From Pseudomonas borbori (GTDB lineage: Bacteria > Pseudomonadota > Gammaproteobacteria > Pseudomonadales > Pseudomonadaceae), in contig NZ_FOWX01000005.1 of NCBI RefSeq assembly GCF_900115555.1, positions 155,918 through 219,917 on the forward strand: a DNA stretch of 64,000 bases, in the 5' to 3' direction. The position numbers and the translations under genes are program-made. The notes beneath the pieces were generated by a model that was not told where the DNA came from, made no database searches, and was given only the letters and a program-made list of their open reading frames with translations. Shown piece after piece: positions 46,657 through 55,705 of this stretch. Every line of letters begins with the position of its first letter. Positions within the stretch are counted from its first letter, which is position 1.

Positions 46657-46995
46657 ATGAATACCTTGACTATTGAAGGCTGGTGCAAAGCCAGCGGCGC
46701 CACCAAGTCCACGCCGATAGGCCAGTTCCAGTTTCATGTCAGCGAGCCCGATCATTTGCGTCTGGAGCAGGCTGAAGAGCGCTTGCAGAAGACCCACGAG
46801 GCAGAAACCATGGTCGATGCCGATGTCTCCACGATGGAGTTGAGTACGCCGGAGGAATGCGGCCCTTTGTCCGATTGCCAGTGGCGTGTCTATCTGGATG
46901 CGGACGAGCGCGGCCAATTTCATCTGGTCGGGCATCGGGCGAGTGATGGCAGTTTGGTCTATACCAACGCGGTCATGGTCGATCAGCTGGGTTAG
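46657..46995 (+). CDS. Hypothetical protein
   Basis: 112 residues, soluble and acidic, with no signal peptide. The ribosome site CAGGAGG is at a normal distance from the ATG. Ending motif RASDGSLVYTNAVMVDQLG. Composition and codon use match the neighbours; family not recognised. It is monocistronic as far as can be seen. Confidence 0.72.
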   Translation: MNTLTIEGWCKASGATKSTPIGQFQFHVSEPDHLRLEQAEERLQKTHEAETMVDADVSTMELSTPEECGPLSDCQWRVYLDADERGQFHLVGHRASDGSLVYTNAVMVDQLG

Positions 46996-47183
46996 CCGGC
47001 GGCTGCGCGGAGGCGCTAGTCGTTGCGCAGAACGACGCCGCGGCGCCGGTCATGGGTCGCGGCGCGAATGGTGCTGCACGTTGCACCCTGCTTTGCGTTT
47101 GGCGGATTGTGTTGCAACCGAGTTGGGTGAGGTACTGATATTCTCCGCTGTCCAGCGGCAGCCCAGCCTGGCGATCAAGCCCC

Positions 47184-48089
47184 ATGACGCGGATGAACCG
47201 AACCATGCCCCATACTGCACATTCAACCTGTCGCCAGCGCCTGAGCCGCTGGGCGTTGCTCGTACTGGCGCTAGTCGTGCTGTTCGGTGGCGTATCGGCA
47301 TCCGCCAGCGACAGCCAGCAGCTCATCGCGCTGATCAACCAGTACCGCGAATCGCCACGCAGCTGCGCCGGCCAGTCAACCGAGGTCGCCGGCCCGCTGC
47401 TTGCCGACGAGCGCCTGGCCCGCGTGCAACTGGCGCCCAGCGTGCAATTGCAGGACGCCTTGCAGCAGGTCGGCTATCAGCCGGCCACGGCACGGGTGCT
47501 CACCTTGTCCGGACCGAGCGAGCTGGACGCTGCCTTCCAAGCGCTCAAGCAGCGCTACTGCGCCATGCTGCTGGATGTGCAATACAGCGAAATCGGGGTG
47601 CAGCGCACCGCCAACACCTGGCAGGTGATCCTGGCCCGGCCGCTACTGCCCGCGGGCATGCCGGACTGGCAGGCGGCAGGCCAGGAAATCCTGCAATTGG
47701 TCAATGCCGCTCGCGGCAAACCGCAGCGCTGCGGCGCTCAGGCACTCGAGCCGGCAGCGCCGTTGCGCTGGAGCGAGCAACTCGGCCAAAGCGCCCTGGC
47801 ACACAGCCGCGACATGGCCACGCACAACTACTTCAGCCACCGCGCAAGGGATGGCAGCCAGGCGGGAACTCGCGCCATGCTCGATGGCTATGACTGGCAA
47901 CTGATCGGCGAAAACATCGCCGCCGGGCAGGGCTCGGCGAAGCAGACAGTCGCCGGCTGGCTGGCCAGCCCGTCGCACTGCTTCAACATCATGAACCCGG
48001 GCTTCACCGAGATGGGCGCGGCCTATGCAGTGAATCCGCAGAGTGATGCGGCCATCTACTGGACCCAGGTGTTCGGCACGCCGCACTAG
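47184..48089 (+). CDS. Exported CAP-domain protein
   Basis: 301 residues. A signal peptide (WALLVLALVVLFGGVSASAS) is followed by two parts. Residues about 45-150 start like a CAP domain (QLIALINQYRESPRSC) but lack the rest of the motifs. Residues about 165-301 are a full CAP/SCP domain with LVNAARGKPQRCG, HNYFSHRARDG and GENIAAGQGSAKQTVAGWLASPSHC (core: GENIAAGQGSAKQTVAGWL). Bacterial CAP proteins are secreted and mostly uncharacterised. The start is uncertain among ATGs at 47184, 47193 and 47205; none has a clear ribosome site. Confidence 0.85.
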   Translation: MTRMNRTMPHTAHSTCRQRLSRWALLVLALVVLFGGVSASASDSQQLIALINQYRESPRSCAGQSTEVAGPLLADERLARVQLAPSVQLQDALQQVGYQPATARVLTLSGPSELDAAFQALKQRYCAMLLDVQYSEIGVQRTANTWQVILARPLLPAGMPDWQAAGQEILQLVNAARGKPQRCGAQALEPAAPLRWSEQLGQSALAHSRDMATHNYFSHRARDGSQAGTRAMLDGYDWQLIGENIAAGQGSAKQTVAGWLASPSHCFNIMNPGFTEMGAAYAVNPQSDAAIYWTQVFGTPH

Positions 48090-48188
48090 GGCGCGCCAGC
48101 AATCGGCCGCTGCGCAGGGCGCTGGTCGACCACCTGTGCACGGCCGATCGACAGCGCTTCAGTGTTCCGCCATTGCAGGGCTGAGGCG

Positions 48189-48557
48189 TCACTGGCTCTG
48201 CAACCAGGCCTCGGCTTGCGCTTCCTGAATCGAGTCGAATGCCTTGATCTTCAGGCCGGGAATCAGCACGCCCTCGAGCTCGCTGGCTTTCCTCACCCAT
48301 TCCTTGTCGGCCACCACCGCCATGCGCTCGAAGCGCCGGATAAAGCGGAACAGTTGCGGAATACGCGACAACTCGACGGCCACCGCGCCCAGGGTCGGCA
48401 GCGAAAAGTCACCAATCCGATACATCATCAGACCGTGCTCGATGCCTTCGGATTGCTGGCTCAGTTCATCCAGGGCGACGCGCATTTCTACGCTGTCGAG
48501 CTTGCCGGAAAATTCGACATCGATGCGGTTCTCGCCGTTGCGCATTACCTTGAACAT
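48189..48557 (-). CDS. SpoIIAA-like (STAS/SEC14-type) protein
   Basis: 122 residues. It starts FKVMRNGENRIDVEFSGKLDS and continues with an alternating strand-helix pattern typical of SpoIIAA-like small proteins. Function unknown. ATG 48557 has GGAG upstream; an ATG 12 codons earlier has less support. Confidence 0.82.
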   Translation of the reverse strand: MFKVMRNGENRIDVEFSGKLDSVEMRVALDELSQQSEGIEHGLMMYRIGDFSLPTLGAVAVELSRIPQLFRFIRRFERMAVVADKEWVRKASELEGVLIPGLKIKAFDSIQEAQAEAWLQSQ

Positions 48558-48866
48558 AGCGACTTCTCCACGAGGGGATGTGACTTCCACCATACGCCTA
48601 CTGCCTGCGTACGGTAATGGGCAAGTAGCACTGCGGCACGCGTAAACGCCGGTGCTCGAGCCGCCCAGGTAGCGCGGCGCGTCAGCGCACAGACGCCTGC
48701 CGTGAGTACAGGAGCAGTGATTTCCAGCAGGTTGCGTACGGGAGTGGCGCGCGGAGGCAGTTCATGCCGGTTGTCATCCCGCTCCTGCCTCAGGGCTGGC
48801 GGATGGTGAAAAAACCGCCTGCTGTGACCGCCGCCAGGCGCCCGCTGCTGAGGGTGCACGATATTC
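48558..48866. other. Gene-free interval
   Basis: 309 bp between two minus-strand genes. I see no supported frame, strong hairpin or repeat here. It should contain the promoter of the SpoIIAA-like gene and the end of the cyclase transcript. Confidence 0.5.
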
Positions 48867-50204
48867 TCACAGGCTCGGCGTTGGGCAGGCCGGGCTTGCT
48901 TCGCCGGGGTTCGTCATACCCAGACAATATTGATTGTTGCCGTGGCGCTTGGCCGCATACATCGCCTGGTCGGCGATGTGGATGAGGCTGTCGATGTTCG
49001 GCCCGTGCTCCGGATACAGGGCAATCCCCAGGCTGGCGCCGACCTGAAGGCTGGCAGCGCCGAGACCGATCGGCTGGGCCAGCTGTTGCAAAATCTTCTC
49101 ACCGATCATTTGCGCCTCGTCGTGCAAGCTCCTGCCCAATGTCAGACCCTCGATAACCACCACGAACTCATCGCCACCCAGCCGCGCCACCATGTCGGAT
49201 TCGCGCAGCGTCTGCTGCAAGCGCTGCGCCGTGCCGACCAATACCTGGTCGCCAACGGCATGGCCGTAGCTGTCGTTGATTTGCTTGAAACCGTTGAGGT
49301 CGATAAACACCAGGGCCACCCGGGTTGCGTTGCGGCGTGCACGCGCCAGTGCCTGGGTTAAGGCTTCTTCCAGCAGCAGGCGGTTGGGCAGCCCGGTCAG
49401 CGGGTCGTGCCGGGCCATTTTCTCCAGTTGGTTGACCGATGCTTTCTCTTCGCTGATGTCGCGCACGACGCCCATCATCCTGATCGGTTGGCCCTTGGCG
49501 TCCTTGACCACGTTGCCGGTCTCGCGCAGCCAGTGGATGCTGCCGTCAGGCCAGACCACCCGATACTCTTCGTCATGGTTATGCCCGGTTTCGATGCAGC
49601 GCAGTTCACCGGCGCGCACTCGCTCGCGGTCATCCGGGTGGACGCAGGCACAGAACAGTGCATAGCTCGGGGTCACTTCGCCGAGCTTGAAGCCGAACAT
49701 GCCGTAGATCGCCTCCGACCAATACAGCGTGTCGCTATCGATCGACCAGTCCCAGGTGCCAATGCGGGCAAAGTACTGACTGCGCTTGAAGCGTTCGGCA
49801 TCTTCGACGGGGTCGTCCAGCACGGCTGGCGCCCGGGTCAGGACGACGGCATGGCCGTGAGCGGCCGCGGGTACTCGGCTGATATCCAGCAGCGATTGTC
49901 TGCCATCCGCCGGAATGGGTTGGCGCGCCGGCGTGGCGGCGTGCTCGCCGGCTGGCGGCAACCAACGCTGCAGCGGCGTGCCCAGCAGCGTTGCGGCGGG
50001 GTGGTCCAGCAGCCGTGCCGCCGCCGCGTTATGCACGCTGATATGACCGTCGCGGTCCACCAGCAACAACCCTTCGGGGCGGGCGTCGAGCAAGGCCTGA
50101 TGTTGGGCCAGCTGCTGTTTTGCTCGGCGCAGGCGCCGCGACAGCAGCAGTGTCGGCGAAACGCTCAGTAGCGCAGCGATGATGGCGAGGCTGGTGGCAA
50201 GCAT
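48867..50204 (-). CDS. PAS-containing diguanylate cyclase
   Basis: 445 residues. One N-terminal membrane helix (residues 3-22) is followed by a short PAS-like domain (about 33-120), a PAC-type PAS_3 domain (about 140-260: ARIGTWDWSIDSDTLYWSEA), and a GGDEF domain with intact LGGDEFVV (about residue 355). It makes cyclic di-GMP in response to an unknown signal. No EAL or HD-GYP domain is attached. An RxxD inhibitory site was not located with confidence. Confidence 0.92.
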   Translation of the reverse strand: MLATSLAIIAALLSVSPTLLLSRRLRRAKQQLAQHQALLDARPEGLLLVDRDGHISVHNAAAARLLDHPAATLLGTPLQRWLPPAGEHAATPARQPIPADGRQSLLDISRVPAAAHGHAVVLTRAPAVLDDPVEDAERFKRSQYFARIGTWDWSIDSDTLYWSEAIYGMFGFKLGEVTPSYALFCACVHPDDRERVRAGELRCIETGHNHDEEYRVVWPDGSIHWLRETGNVVKDAKGQPIRMMGVVRDISEEKASVNQLEKMARHDPLTGLPNRLLLEEALTQALARARRNATRVALVFIDLNGFKQINDSYGHAVGDQVLVGTAQRLQQTLRESDMVARLGGDEFVVVIEGLTLGRSLHDEAQMIGEKILQQLAQPIGLGAASLQVGASLGIALYPEHGPNIDSLIHIADQAMYAAKRHGNNQYCLGMTNPGEASPACPTPSL

Positions 50205-50449
50205 TGGCTTCCGTGCACAAGAGAGAAGGGCCGGCCGCCGAAAAACGGCTGATGGCGGTCATTATGCCCGGTAACCAGGGCGTTAAGTACTTAACCGTTA
50301 GCGCGGGCATGCCTGAAGGTCCGACCAGGCCGCGCCGCGCTTGATGCTTGCGGGCTGTCACTGCGCTCCGAACGGATCGCCGCCCGGGTGGCCTGTGATG
50401 GGTATCGCTGCGCTCAAACCTACGCGGTCCGCCACATCCTGCAAGGCGG

Positions 50450-50752
50450 TTACTTGGCTACAGCCAGGCGCTGATCGGTGAACACGCAGAGCACGCCGGC
50501 ACGGTTGTGCATCACCGGATGGTTGAAGTCGCAATAGGCGGCCGCCACGCTCAGGGCCATCTCCTCGCTGATCAACTTGCCCTGGTCCGGGCGGAACCAG
50601 GCCATCTGGCCGGCCTTGCAGCGCTCCGCCTGGGGATCGGTGTTGTAAGTGCACAAACCGCTCAGATCGATGGGCGGAACCTCATTATTGAAGCAGGCGG
50701 ACAAAGACAGGGCAGCGGTGCTCAGCAGGAGCAGGCGGACTATGGGGCGCAT
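50450..50752 (-). CDS. Small lipoprotein with conserved cysteines
   Basis: 100 residues. The lipoprotein signal ends LSLSAC (Cys20). The mature part has four more cysteines (GLCTYN, ERCKAG, AYCDFN, VLCVF), likely in disulfides. Function and family unknown. It lies in a sparsely coding stretch. Confidence 0.75.
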   Translation of the reverse strand: MRPIVRLLLLSTAALSLSACFNNEVPPIDLSGLCTYNTDPQAERCKAGQMAWFRPDQGKLISEEMALSVAAAYCDFNHPVMHNRAGVLCVFTDQRLAVAK

Positions 50753-50991
50753 GGCAGGGTATCTCTACTTAGGAGGAAAGACTGCGGGATTAGTACCGGA
50801 AAAGCCGTGAAGGTTCCGTTGCCGCCGGGTTGATCTCCGCCCTGGCCGAGGGGCACGCAGCCGCGAGCAACCACGGCAAACTCACCGTAAGGGCGAAGGT
50901 CTCTTGGTTCGTGGTGAGCATGCGGCGCTAATCGGGAGTTGAAAGGCCGCGCCGCTGGCTCAGCGAAACAGCGCGGCCTGTCCTCGGCGGT

Positions 50992-51582
50992 TCAAACCGC
51001 TAACCCGAGTACCTGCGCCAGGTGTTGCCGGTAACGGGCGACATCCGCCTCGATGGCCGGACGCTTCATCACGTCGACACAGAGGAAGGTTGGCAGCGGG
51101 CTCATGCCGAGAAACTGATTGGCCTTGTGGAAGGGCAGGTACACCGCATCCACGCCCTTGGCCTCGAAGAAGTCCGTCGGGTCGTCGAAGGCCTGCTGCG
51201 GGGCATTCCAGGTCAGCGACAGCAGGTACTGCTTGCCCTGGAGCAGGCCACCGCTGCCGTACTTCTGCGAGGCGTCCGCGCGGGTGCGACCGTCGTTGGC
51301 ATACAGGCTGCCGTGACCTTCGGTGAAAACCTCGTCGAGGTACTTCTTCACCGTCCAGGGCGCGCCCATCCACCAGCCCGGCATCTGATAGATGATCACA
51401 TCGGCCCAGAGGAATTTCGCCACTTCCTCGGCGAGGTCGTAGCCGGCATCGATCCGGGTCTGCTGCAGGTCGCAGCCGGCGCGGTCGAGCAAGGCCAGCG
51501 CGGCGTCATGCAGGGTGGCGTTGTAACGGCCTGCGGAATGGGCGAACTGTTTACCGCCGTCGAGCAGCAGGATCTTCTTCAT
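50992..51582 (-). CDS. mdaB: NAD(P)H-dependent quinone reductase, MdaB type
   Basis: 196-residue flavodoxin-fold FAD oxidoreductase that reduces quinones by two electrons. Key stretches are MKKILLLDGGKQFAHSAGRYN and QMPGWWMGAPWTVKKYLDEVFTEGHG (core: PGWWMGAPWTVKKYLDEVF). Both match MdaB. It is divergent from the monooxygenase-like gene at 51737; the shared 154-bp gap holds a small palindrome, CAAAT-GAT-ATTTG (51654-51666). Confidence 0.93.
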   Translation of the reverse strand: MKKILLLDGGKQFAHSAGRYNATLHDAALALLDRAGCDLQQTRIDAGYDLAEEVAKFLWADVIIYQMPGWWMGAPWTVKKYLDEVFTEGHGSLYANDGRTRADASQKYGSGGLLQGKQYLLSLTWNAPQQAFDDPTDFFEAKGVDAVYLPFHKANQFLGMSPLPTFLCVDVMKRPAIEADVARYRQHLAQVLGLAV

Positions 51583-51736
51583 GGCATGCGCCTCGGTTAG
51601 TTGGATGGCGGCATGCTAGGGGCCGCGGGCGGCGCGAAACAGCGGCTGCGGAGCAAATGATATTTGACTGAAAAGCATGAATGGGGTGGTTTTTGGCACT
51701 GTAAGGTAAATGAATCCTTAGCCCTGGAGCACCACC

Positions 51737-52042
51737 ATGCCTGACCGATACGGATTCATCCTGCATGCTCACACCCGGCCCGAAAAGGCCGCCGAGTTCG
51801 AGGCGCTGTTTCGCGCCTATGTCGAACCCAGCCGGGCCGAGGAGGGCTGCATCGCATACCACATGCTGCGCGATCACCAGGACCCGACGCTGTTCATCTT
51901 CTACGAGGTCTGGCAATCGCCGGAGCACCTGGCCATCCACAGTGCCTTGCCGCACATGCGGCGCTTTCATGAGCAGCGCATGGACTACCTGCGCCGCGAC
52001 TTCGATATTCGCCGGATCGAGATGCTCGGCCCGGCCAAATAA
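51737..52042 (+). CDS. Antibiotic-biosynthesis monooxygenase (ABM) domain protein, YgiN-like
   Basis: 101-residue dimeric alpha-beta barrel protein. It begins with a YGFILHAHTRPEKAAEFEALF pattern (core: HTRPEKAAEFEALF), then EEGCIAYHMLRDHQDPTLFIFYEVW (core: EEGCIAYHMLRD). In E. coli, MdaB and the ABM protein YgiN work as a quinone redox pair; the divergent pairing here suggests the same, by inference. Confidence 0.9.
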   Translation: MPDRYGFILHAHTRPEKAAEFEALFRAYVEPSRAEEGCIAYHMLRDHQDPTLFIFYEVWQSPEHLAIHSALPHMRRFHEQRMDYLRRDFDIRRIEMLGPAK

Positions 52043-52198
52043 GTGGCTGACCGTGGCAGGGAAAGCGTTGCCCACCCGTTGAGCACAGAAGTGCGAACCT
52101 GTACCAAAGCTTTACGCGCGAAAAGGCGACAGGTCGACGTCTGCGCCGGCCGGGCCTAGGGTGGTGTGCACATCCCGTCCGGTTTGGAGGTACGCAAC

Positions 52199-52300
52199 AT
52201 GTGGATCATCGGTTCCCCCCTCGATAACGCCCTGGCCGTGCTGGCCCTCGGCGTCGTTTGTCTGCTGCTGGCCCGTGTGGCCTATGGCCCGGCCGAGTAA
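52199..52300 (+). CDS. 33-residue small membrane protein
   Basis: ATG 52199 has GGAGG at 52186-52190, spacing 8. The peptide is one hydrophobic helix (NALAVLALGVVCLLLARVAY) with a short polar N-terminus (MWIIGSPLD) and an acidic end. Its size is below the usual cut-off for annotation. The ribosome site, clean start and membrane helix support it, but expression is unproven. Confidence 0.55.
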   Translation: MWIIGSPLDNALAVLALGVVCLLLARVAYGPAE

Positions 52301-52447
52301 GCCGCGGGTTTGCTCCATGTATAAAGGCTATGCAGCCGTTATGGGTTGCGCGATTGCGCCGCCTGCTCCCCGCTTCCTGGGCAAAGCTGGGCAGGGCGGA
52401 TCTGCGCGTTTAGCCGTGAAATTTTTTCGGCGTTTCAACGATTGTCA

Positions 52448-52586
52448 CGGCTGAAGCCCCTCCCACGCCGACCGAGGCAGATCACCCACCGGTGTACGGC
52501 TGCGGACTGTTGCTGGGAGGGGCTTCAGCCGCGAGCCGGGCTGGCTGGCTATGCACTTTTCGCGGCTAAAGCCGCTCCTGCAGGGA
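52448..52586. repeat. REP-like inverted pair plus a related third copy
   Basis: CGGCTGAAGCCCCTCCCA (52448-52465) and its exact reverse complement (52514-52531) are 48 bp apart. A third element, cgcggctaaagccgctcctg, is at 52561-52580. This looks like a REP/BIME cluster. It fills most of the 337-bp gap 52301-52637, which has no other gene. Confidence 0.85.
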
Positions 52587-52637
52587 GATTCTGACGCCAC
52601 CGGTGCTCGCAACAGCAAACAAGTATGAAAACGCGCC

Positions 52638-53510
52638 TCAGCTATACAGCCAGCGCCCCAGCTCCTCCAGGATGGCCACCACGATTTGCTGGGCGCTGGC
52701 TTTGGATTGCACCTTGTGCGGGTCGATCTGGTAACGCTGCAGCACGTATTGCACCAGCGCGCCACGGCTGGGCACCAGCAGTTGGCCGTCCTGCATGCCG
52801 TAGTCGATCTCGATGATGGCCGTCTGCGCCGGTTGCAGGCGCGGGTCGGGTGCGATCACCACGGTCACCTCGGTCGACCAGCCTGCATCGCCCTCACGCC
52901 CATGCTCGGACTCGTCCAGCACCTGCGGCTCGCCGCGAAAGCGGCTGAGGACGAAGTCGCGGTAGTCGCGGTTCTTCTCGCAATAGGCGCGCACATGCCA
53001 ACGCATGCCGGTGTAGATCAGCGTGTGCGGGGCGATCAGGCGGGTTTCGGCGAGCGGGTTGGCCAGCGACACGTACTCGCACTCCAGGCGCAGCCCCTCG
53101 CGGCAGGCGCGCAGCAGCGGGCGGAGAATCTGCGGACGGATCGAACGGTCCGGCACCCTGAGGATCTCGGTGTGGGCATAGGCCAGGGCCAGGCCTTCGA
53201 CATGCGGTGCGCGCTCATGGTTCTGGTTGAGCAGGTGCAGGTAGGCGCTGGCGCTGTCATCGATGAACAGCGGCTCGAAGTGCCTGCTCGGCACATAGCC
53301 CTTGAGGTGCTTGTCGTAGTCGAGGTTGCCGGGGGCGTACTCGCCCAGGTAGCTGTTGATGTCCTTCGAGGCCTGCTGGCGGCTGATGCCGAAGCTCTGC
53401 ATCAGGTGCCCGGTGGTCAACCGGCCTTCCCACCAGGCCACGGTTTCGATCAGGCGATAGCGCAGGGCCAGATCCCAGCGAACGCTTTCTACCGATTGCT
53501 TGCGCTTCAT
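52638..53510 (-). CDS. WYL-domain transcriptional regulator
   Basis: 290 residues. The N-terminal winged helix-turn-helix (about 20-65: TTGHLMQSFGISRQQASKDIN) is followed by a WYL domain (about 125-210: IAPHTLIYTGMRWHVRAYCEK) and a C-terminal extension (about 225-290). This is the layout of BrxR/CapW-like regulators that sense a ligand through WYL. No BREX, CBASS or other defence genes are next to it here, so the target is unknown. An inverted repeat lies 24 bp upstream of the start. Confidence 0.9.
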   Translation of the reverse strand: MKRKQSVESVRWDLALRYRLIETVAWWEGRLTTGHLMQSFGISRQQASKDINSYLGEYAPGNLDYDKHLKGYVPSRHFEPLFIDDSASAYLHLLNQNHERAPHVEGLALAYAHTEILRVPDRSIRPQILRPLLRACREGLRLECEYVSLANPLAETRLIAPHTLIYTGMRWHVRAYCEKNRDYRDFVLSRFRGEPQVLDESEHGREGDAGWSTEVTVVIAPDPRLQPAQTAIIEIDYGMQDGQLLVPSRGALVQYVLQRYQIDPHKVQSKASAQQIVVAILEELGRWLYS

Positions 53511-53533
53511 GCCTGCTGCTCCTGTGCGAAAAC

Positions 53534-53551
53534 TTTACCTGTACGAGTAAA
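53534..53551. promoter_or_regulatory. Inverted repeat upstream of the WYL regulator
   Basis: TTTAC-N8-GTAAA, with a third GTAAA at about 53563-53567. It lies between the divergent WYL and coiled-coil genes, a typical place for an autoregulatory operator. Confidence 0.4.
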
Positions 53552-53629
53552 CACTCTAGATGCGTAAAGAAAGGCTACATAGCATGGGGCCATGCATCAA
53601 GCGGGAACTTGGCTTCGGGAGGAGCAGGC

Positions 53630-53923
53630 ATGGACGGTATGACAACGAACTGGGCACTCATGGGGATCGCCGCCTGCGGCTTGCTGATACTGGGCCTGCT
53701 CGCCGCGTTGCTGCTGGTGCACGGTCGGCACCTGCAAGCGCTGCTGGTCGCCCAGTGTTGGCACAACGCCATGCAGCGCGAATGCCTGCAGCGGCTCGAG
53801 CGTGATGAGCGGGAGCTGCGCGCGGCCATCCGCGCCGAGCGGGCGCGGGTGGCGCAGTTGCAGCGCAAGGTCGAGCTGTTGCAGGCGTTGCTGAACGAGT
53901 CGGAGCAGGCGGCCCGGGAGTAG
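53630..53923 (+). CDS. Single-pass membrane protein with coiled-coil tail
   Basis: 97 residues. A transmembrane helix (about 8-30: LMGIAACGLLILGLLAALLLV) is followed by a predicted coiled coil with heptad Leu/Ala/Arg (RAAIRAERARVAQLQRKVELL). ATG 53630 has GGAGGAG upstream. Function unknown. A decayed partial copy of its 3' half lies at 58658-58798. It is divergent from the WYL regulator. Confidence 0.75.
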   Translation: MDGMTTNWALMGIAACGLLILGLLAALLLVHGRHLQALLVAQCWHNAMQRECLQRLERDERELRAAIRAERARVAQLQRKVELLQALLNESEQAARE

Positions 53924-53940
53924 TGGGTGGCATCGCCTGG

Positions 53941-54272
53941 GCCATTGCGGTTTGCTTGGCAAAAGCAGAACCACAGTTCTTTGATAGGTATCGCTGCGCT
54001 CGGCCCATTCTCCAACTCTATGGATACCAGCCGGCCCTGTAGGAGCGCCCATGGCCGCGATGCTTGTGCATTCATGCACTGCTTTTGCTGTTCGCTCTGT
54101 TCTCCCCAAGTCGCCCAGGCAACGCAATCCCGAATTCCGTCAGGAGGCCGAAACATAGCGAAGCGGAGTAACAGCCGCAGGCTGGCCGTAAGGGTGGGCG
54201 AAGCGAATCAAGTGACTGGCCGTAAGGGCGGCTAAACCAGTGATAGCAGTTAACGGAAATCGTGGTCTGGCC
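53941..54272. repeat. Decayed copy A of the dispersed non-coding element
   Basis: 53941-54150 is related over its length to the centre of the element at 61621-61832. Shared strings include ccggccctgtaggagcg, ctgcttttgctgttcgctctgt and gtcaggaggccg. After that come remnants of the arm (ccgtaagggcgg at about 54221-54232) and tail (gttaacggaaatcgtggtctgg). No gene is present in this 350-bp gap. Confidence 0.8.
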
Positions 54273-54273
54273 A

Positions 54274-55641
54274 CTATTGCTTCACAGCCTCGACAACAAT
54301 ATAGCGCTTGCCTCCACTGCGTTTGGCCACGTACATGGCCTCATCCGCGTGCCGAACCAGATGCAGATCGCTCTGGCCGTGCTCGGGGTATAGGGCGATA
54401 CCCAGGCTTGGAGCACTGATCAAGGTTTTTCCTTCCAGGAGGTAGGGGGCGCTCAGGCTGACAAGGATTTTCTCGGCCACCAGGGTGGCATCTTCCTGCC
54501 TGCCGATGTGGTCCAGAAGAACGGCGAATTCGTCACCGCCCAAACGGCCAACCGTATCGGATTCGCGCACGCACTGCCTGAGGCGGTGAGCGACTTGACG
54601 CAGCAGATGGTCGCCCGCGGTATGGCCGAAGGTATCGTTGATGTATTTGAAGTTGTCCATGTCGAGATAAATTACCGCCAGCCGCAAGGAATCTCTCTGC
54701 GCCCGGTGTAGAGAACTGCGCAGGCGGTCGAGGAACAGCGCACGGTTCGGCAGTTCAGTCAGTTGGTCGTATTGCGCAAGAAATTCCAGGCGCGAGTGCG
54801 TGCGTTTGCGCTCTATCGCAGCCGCCAGCTGGCTCGCGACAAACTGCAGCAGCTCTTTGTCCTGTTCGTTGTAACGCACGCCTCCGCAATAGCTCTGCAG
54901 CACCAGAACACCGCTGGTATCCGTGCCCGATATCAGCGGCACACCCAGCCAGTCCAGGGAATGCCTGGCTGCCAGGGTGCCAATTTCTGCCAGCATCTGC
55001 GCAGCCGTCTCGGGCGTTAACAGCAGGGCTTCACCGGAGCGAATAACCTCGGCACAGAAGGAGTCGGAGCCCAGCGGCCCGGGGGCGGGCGGCGTGTCGA
55101 ACTGATCGACGTAATAGGGAAAACTGAGCTGGTCGTTCGCGGCGTCGTATAAGGCCACAAAAAAATTCTCGGCGGGCAGCAACTGACCAATCAGCTCATG
55201 CACTCGCCGATACAGCGCCTGCAGATCCTCAGCCGAGTGAGCCGCTTCCGATATCGCATACACCGCTGCCTGCATCGCCTCGGCACGCTTGCGTCTGGTG
55301 ATATCCCGAGCCACCCCCACCCGCACCTGCTCGGCCTCAAGCCACTGGGCAGACCACATGATATGAACGATATGACCGTCTTTATGAATGTAACGGTTCT
55401 CATGATCGGCGGAGGGTTGGCCCAGATTAATCTGCTCCACAAGCGCCAGGCTGGCGGAGCGATCGTCCGGGTGCATCATGTCAAAGGCGATGCGGCCAAT
55501 CATTTCTTCGGGCCGATAACCGAAAACGCGCTCGCTGGCCGCGCTCACCGATAGGAAGCGCCCCTCTTTATCCACCACGCAGACTACGTCCAGCAGCAGA
55601 TCCAGCAGTTTATCGTGGGGCAGATGGGGGTTTGACGTCAT
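54274..55641 (-). CDS. PAS-GAF-GGDEF diguanylate cyclase
   Basis: 455 residues, no membrane segment. The PAS domain is at about 8-130 (VVCVVDKEGRFLSVSAASERVFGY), GAF at about 145-290, and GGDEF at about 295-455 with intact LGGDEFAV. It would make cyclic di-GMP in the cytosol under redox or small-ligand control. I chose ATG 55641 (MTSNPHLPH); the longer open frame upstream runs through repeat DNA. Remnants of one dispersed element lie on both sides of the gene. Confidence 0.9.
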   Translation of the reverse strand: MTSNPHLPHDKLLDLLLDVVCVVDKEGRFLSVSAASERVFGYRPEEMIGRIAFDMMHPDDRSASLALVEQINLGQPSADHENRYIHKDGHIVHIMWSAQWLEAEQVRVGVARDITRRKRAEAMQAAVYAISEAAHSAEDLQALYRRVHELIGQLLPAENFFVALYDAANDQLSFPYYVDQFDTPPAPGPLGSDSFCAEVIRSGEALLLTPETAAQMLAEIGTLAARHSLDWLGVPLISGTDTSGVLVLQSYCGGVRYNEQDKELLQFVASQLAAAIERKRTHSRLEFLAQYDQLTELPNRALFLDRLRSSLHRAQRDSLRLAVIYLDMDNFKYINDTFGHTAGDHLLRQVAHRLRQCVRESDTVGRLGGDEFAVLLDHIGRQEDATLVAEKILVSLSAPYLLEGKTLISAPSLGIALYPEHGQSDLHLVRHADEAMYVAKRSGGKRYIVVEAVKQ

Positions 55642-55705
55642 GGCAATGACTATACGGTTATGTCGGCAGGGTTCGCTAGCATGATGATCTCTATGACGAT
55701 AGCTC

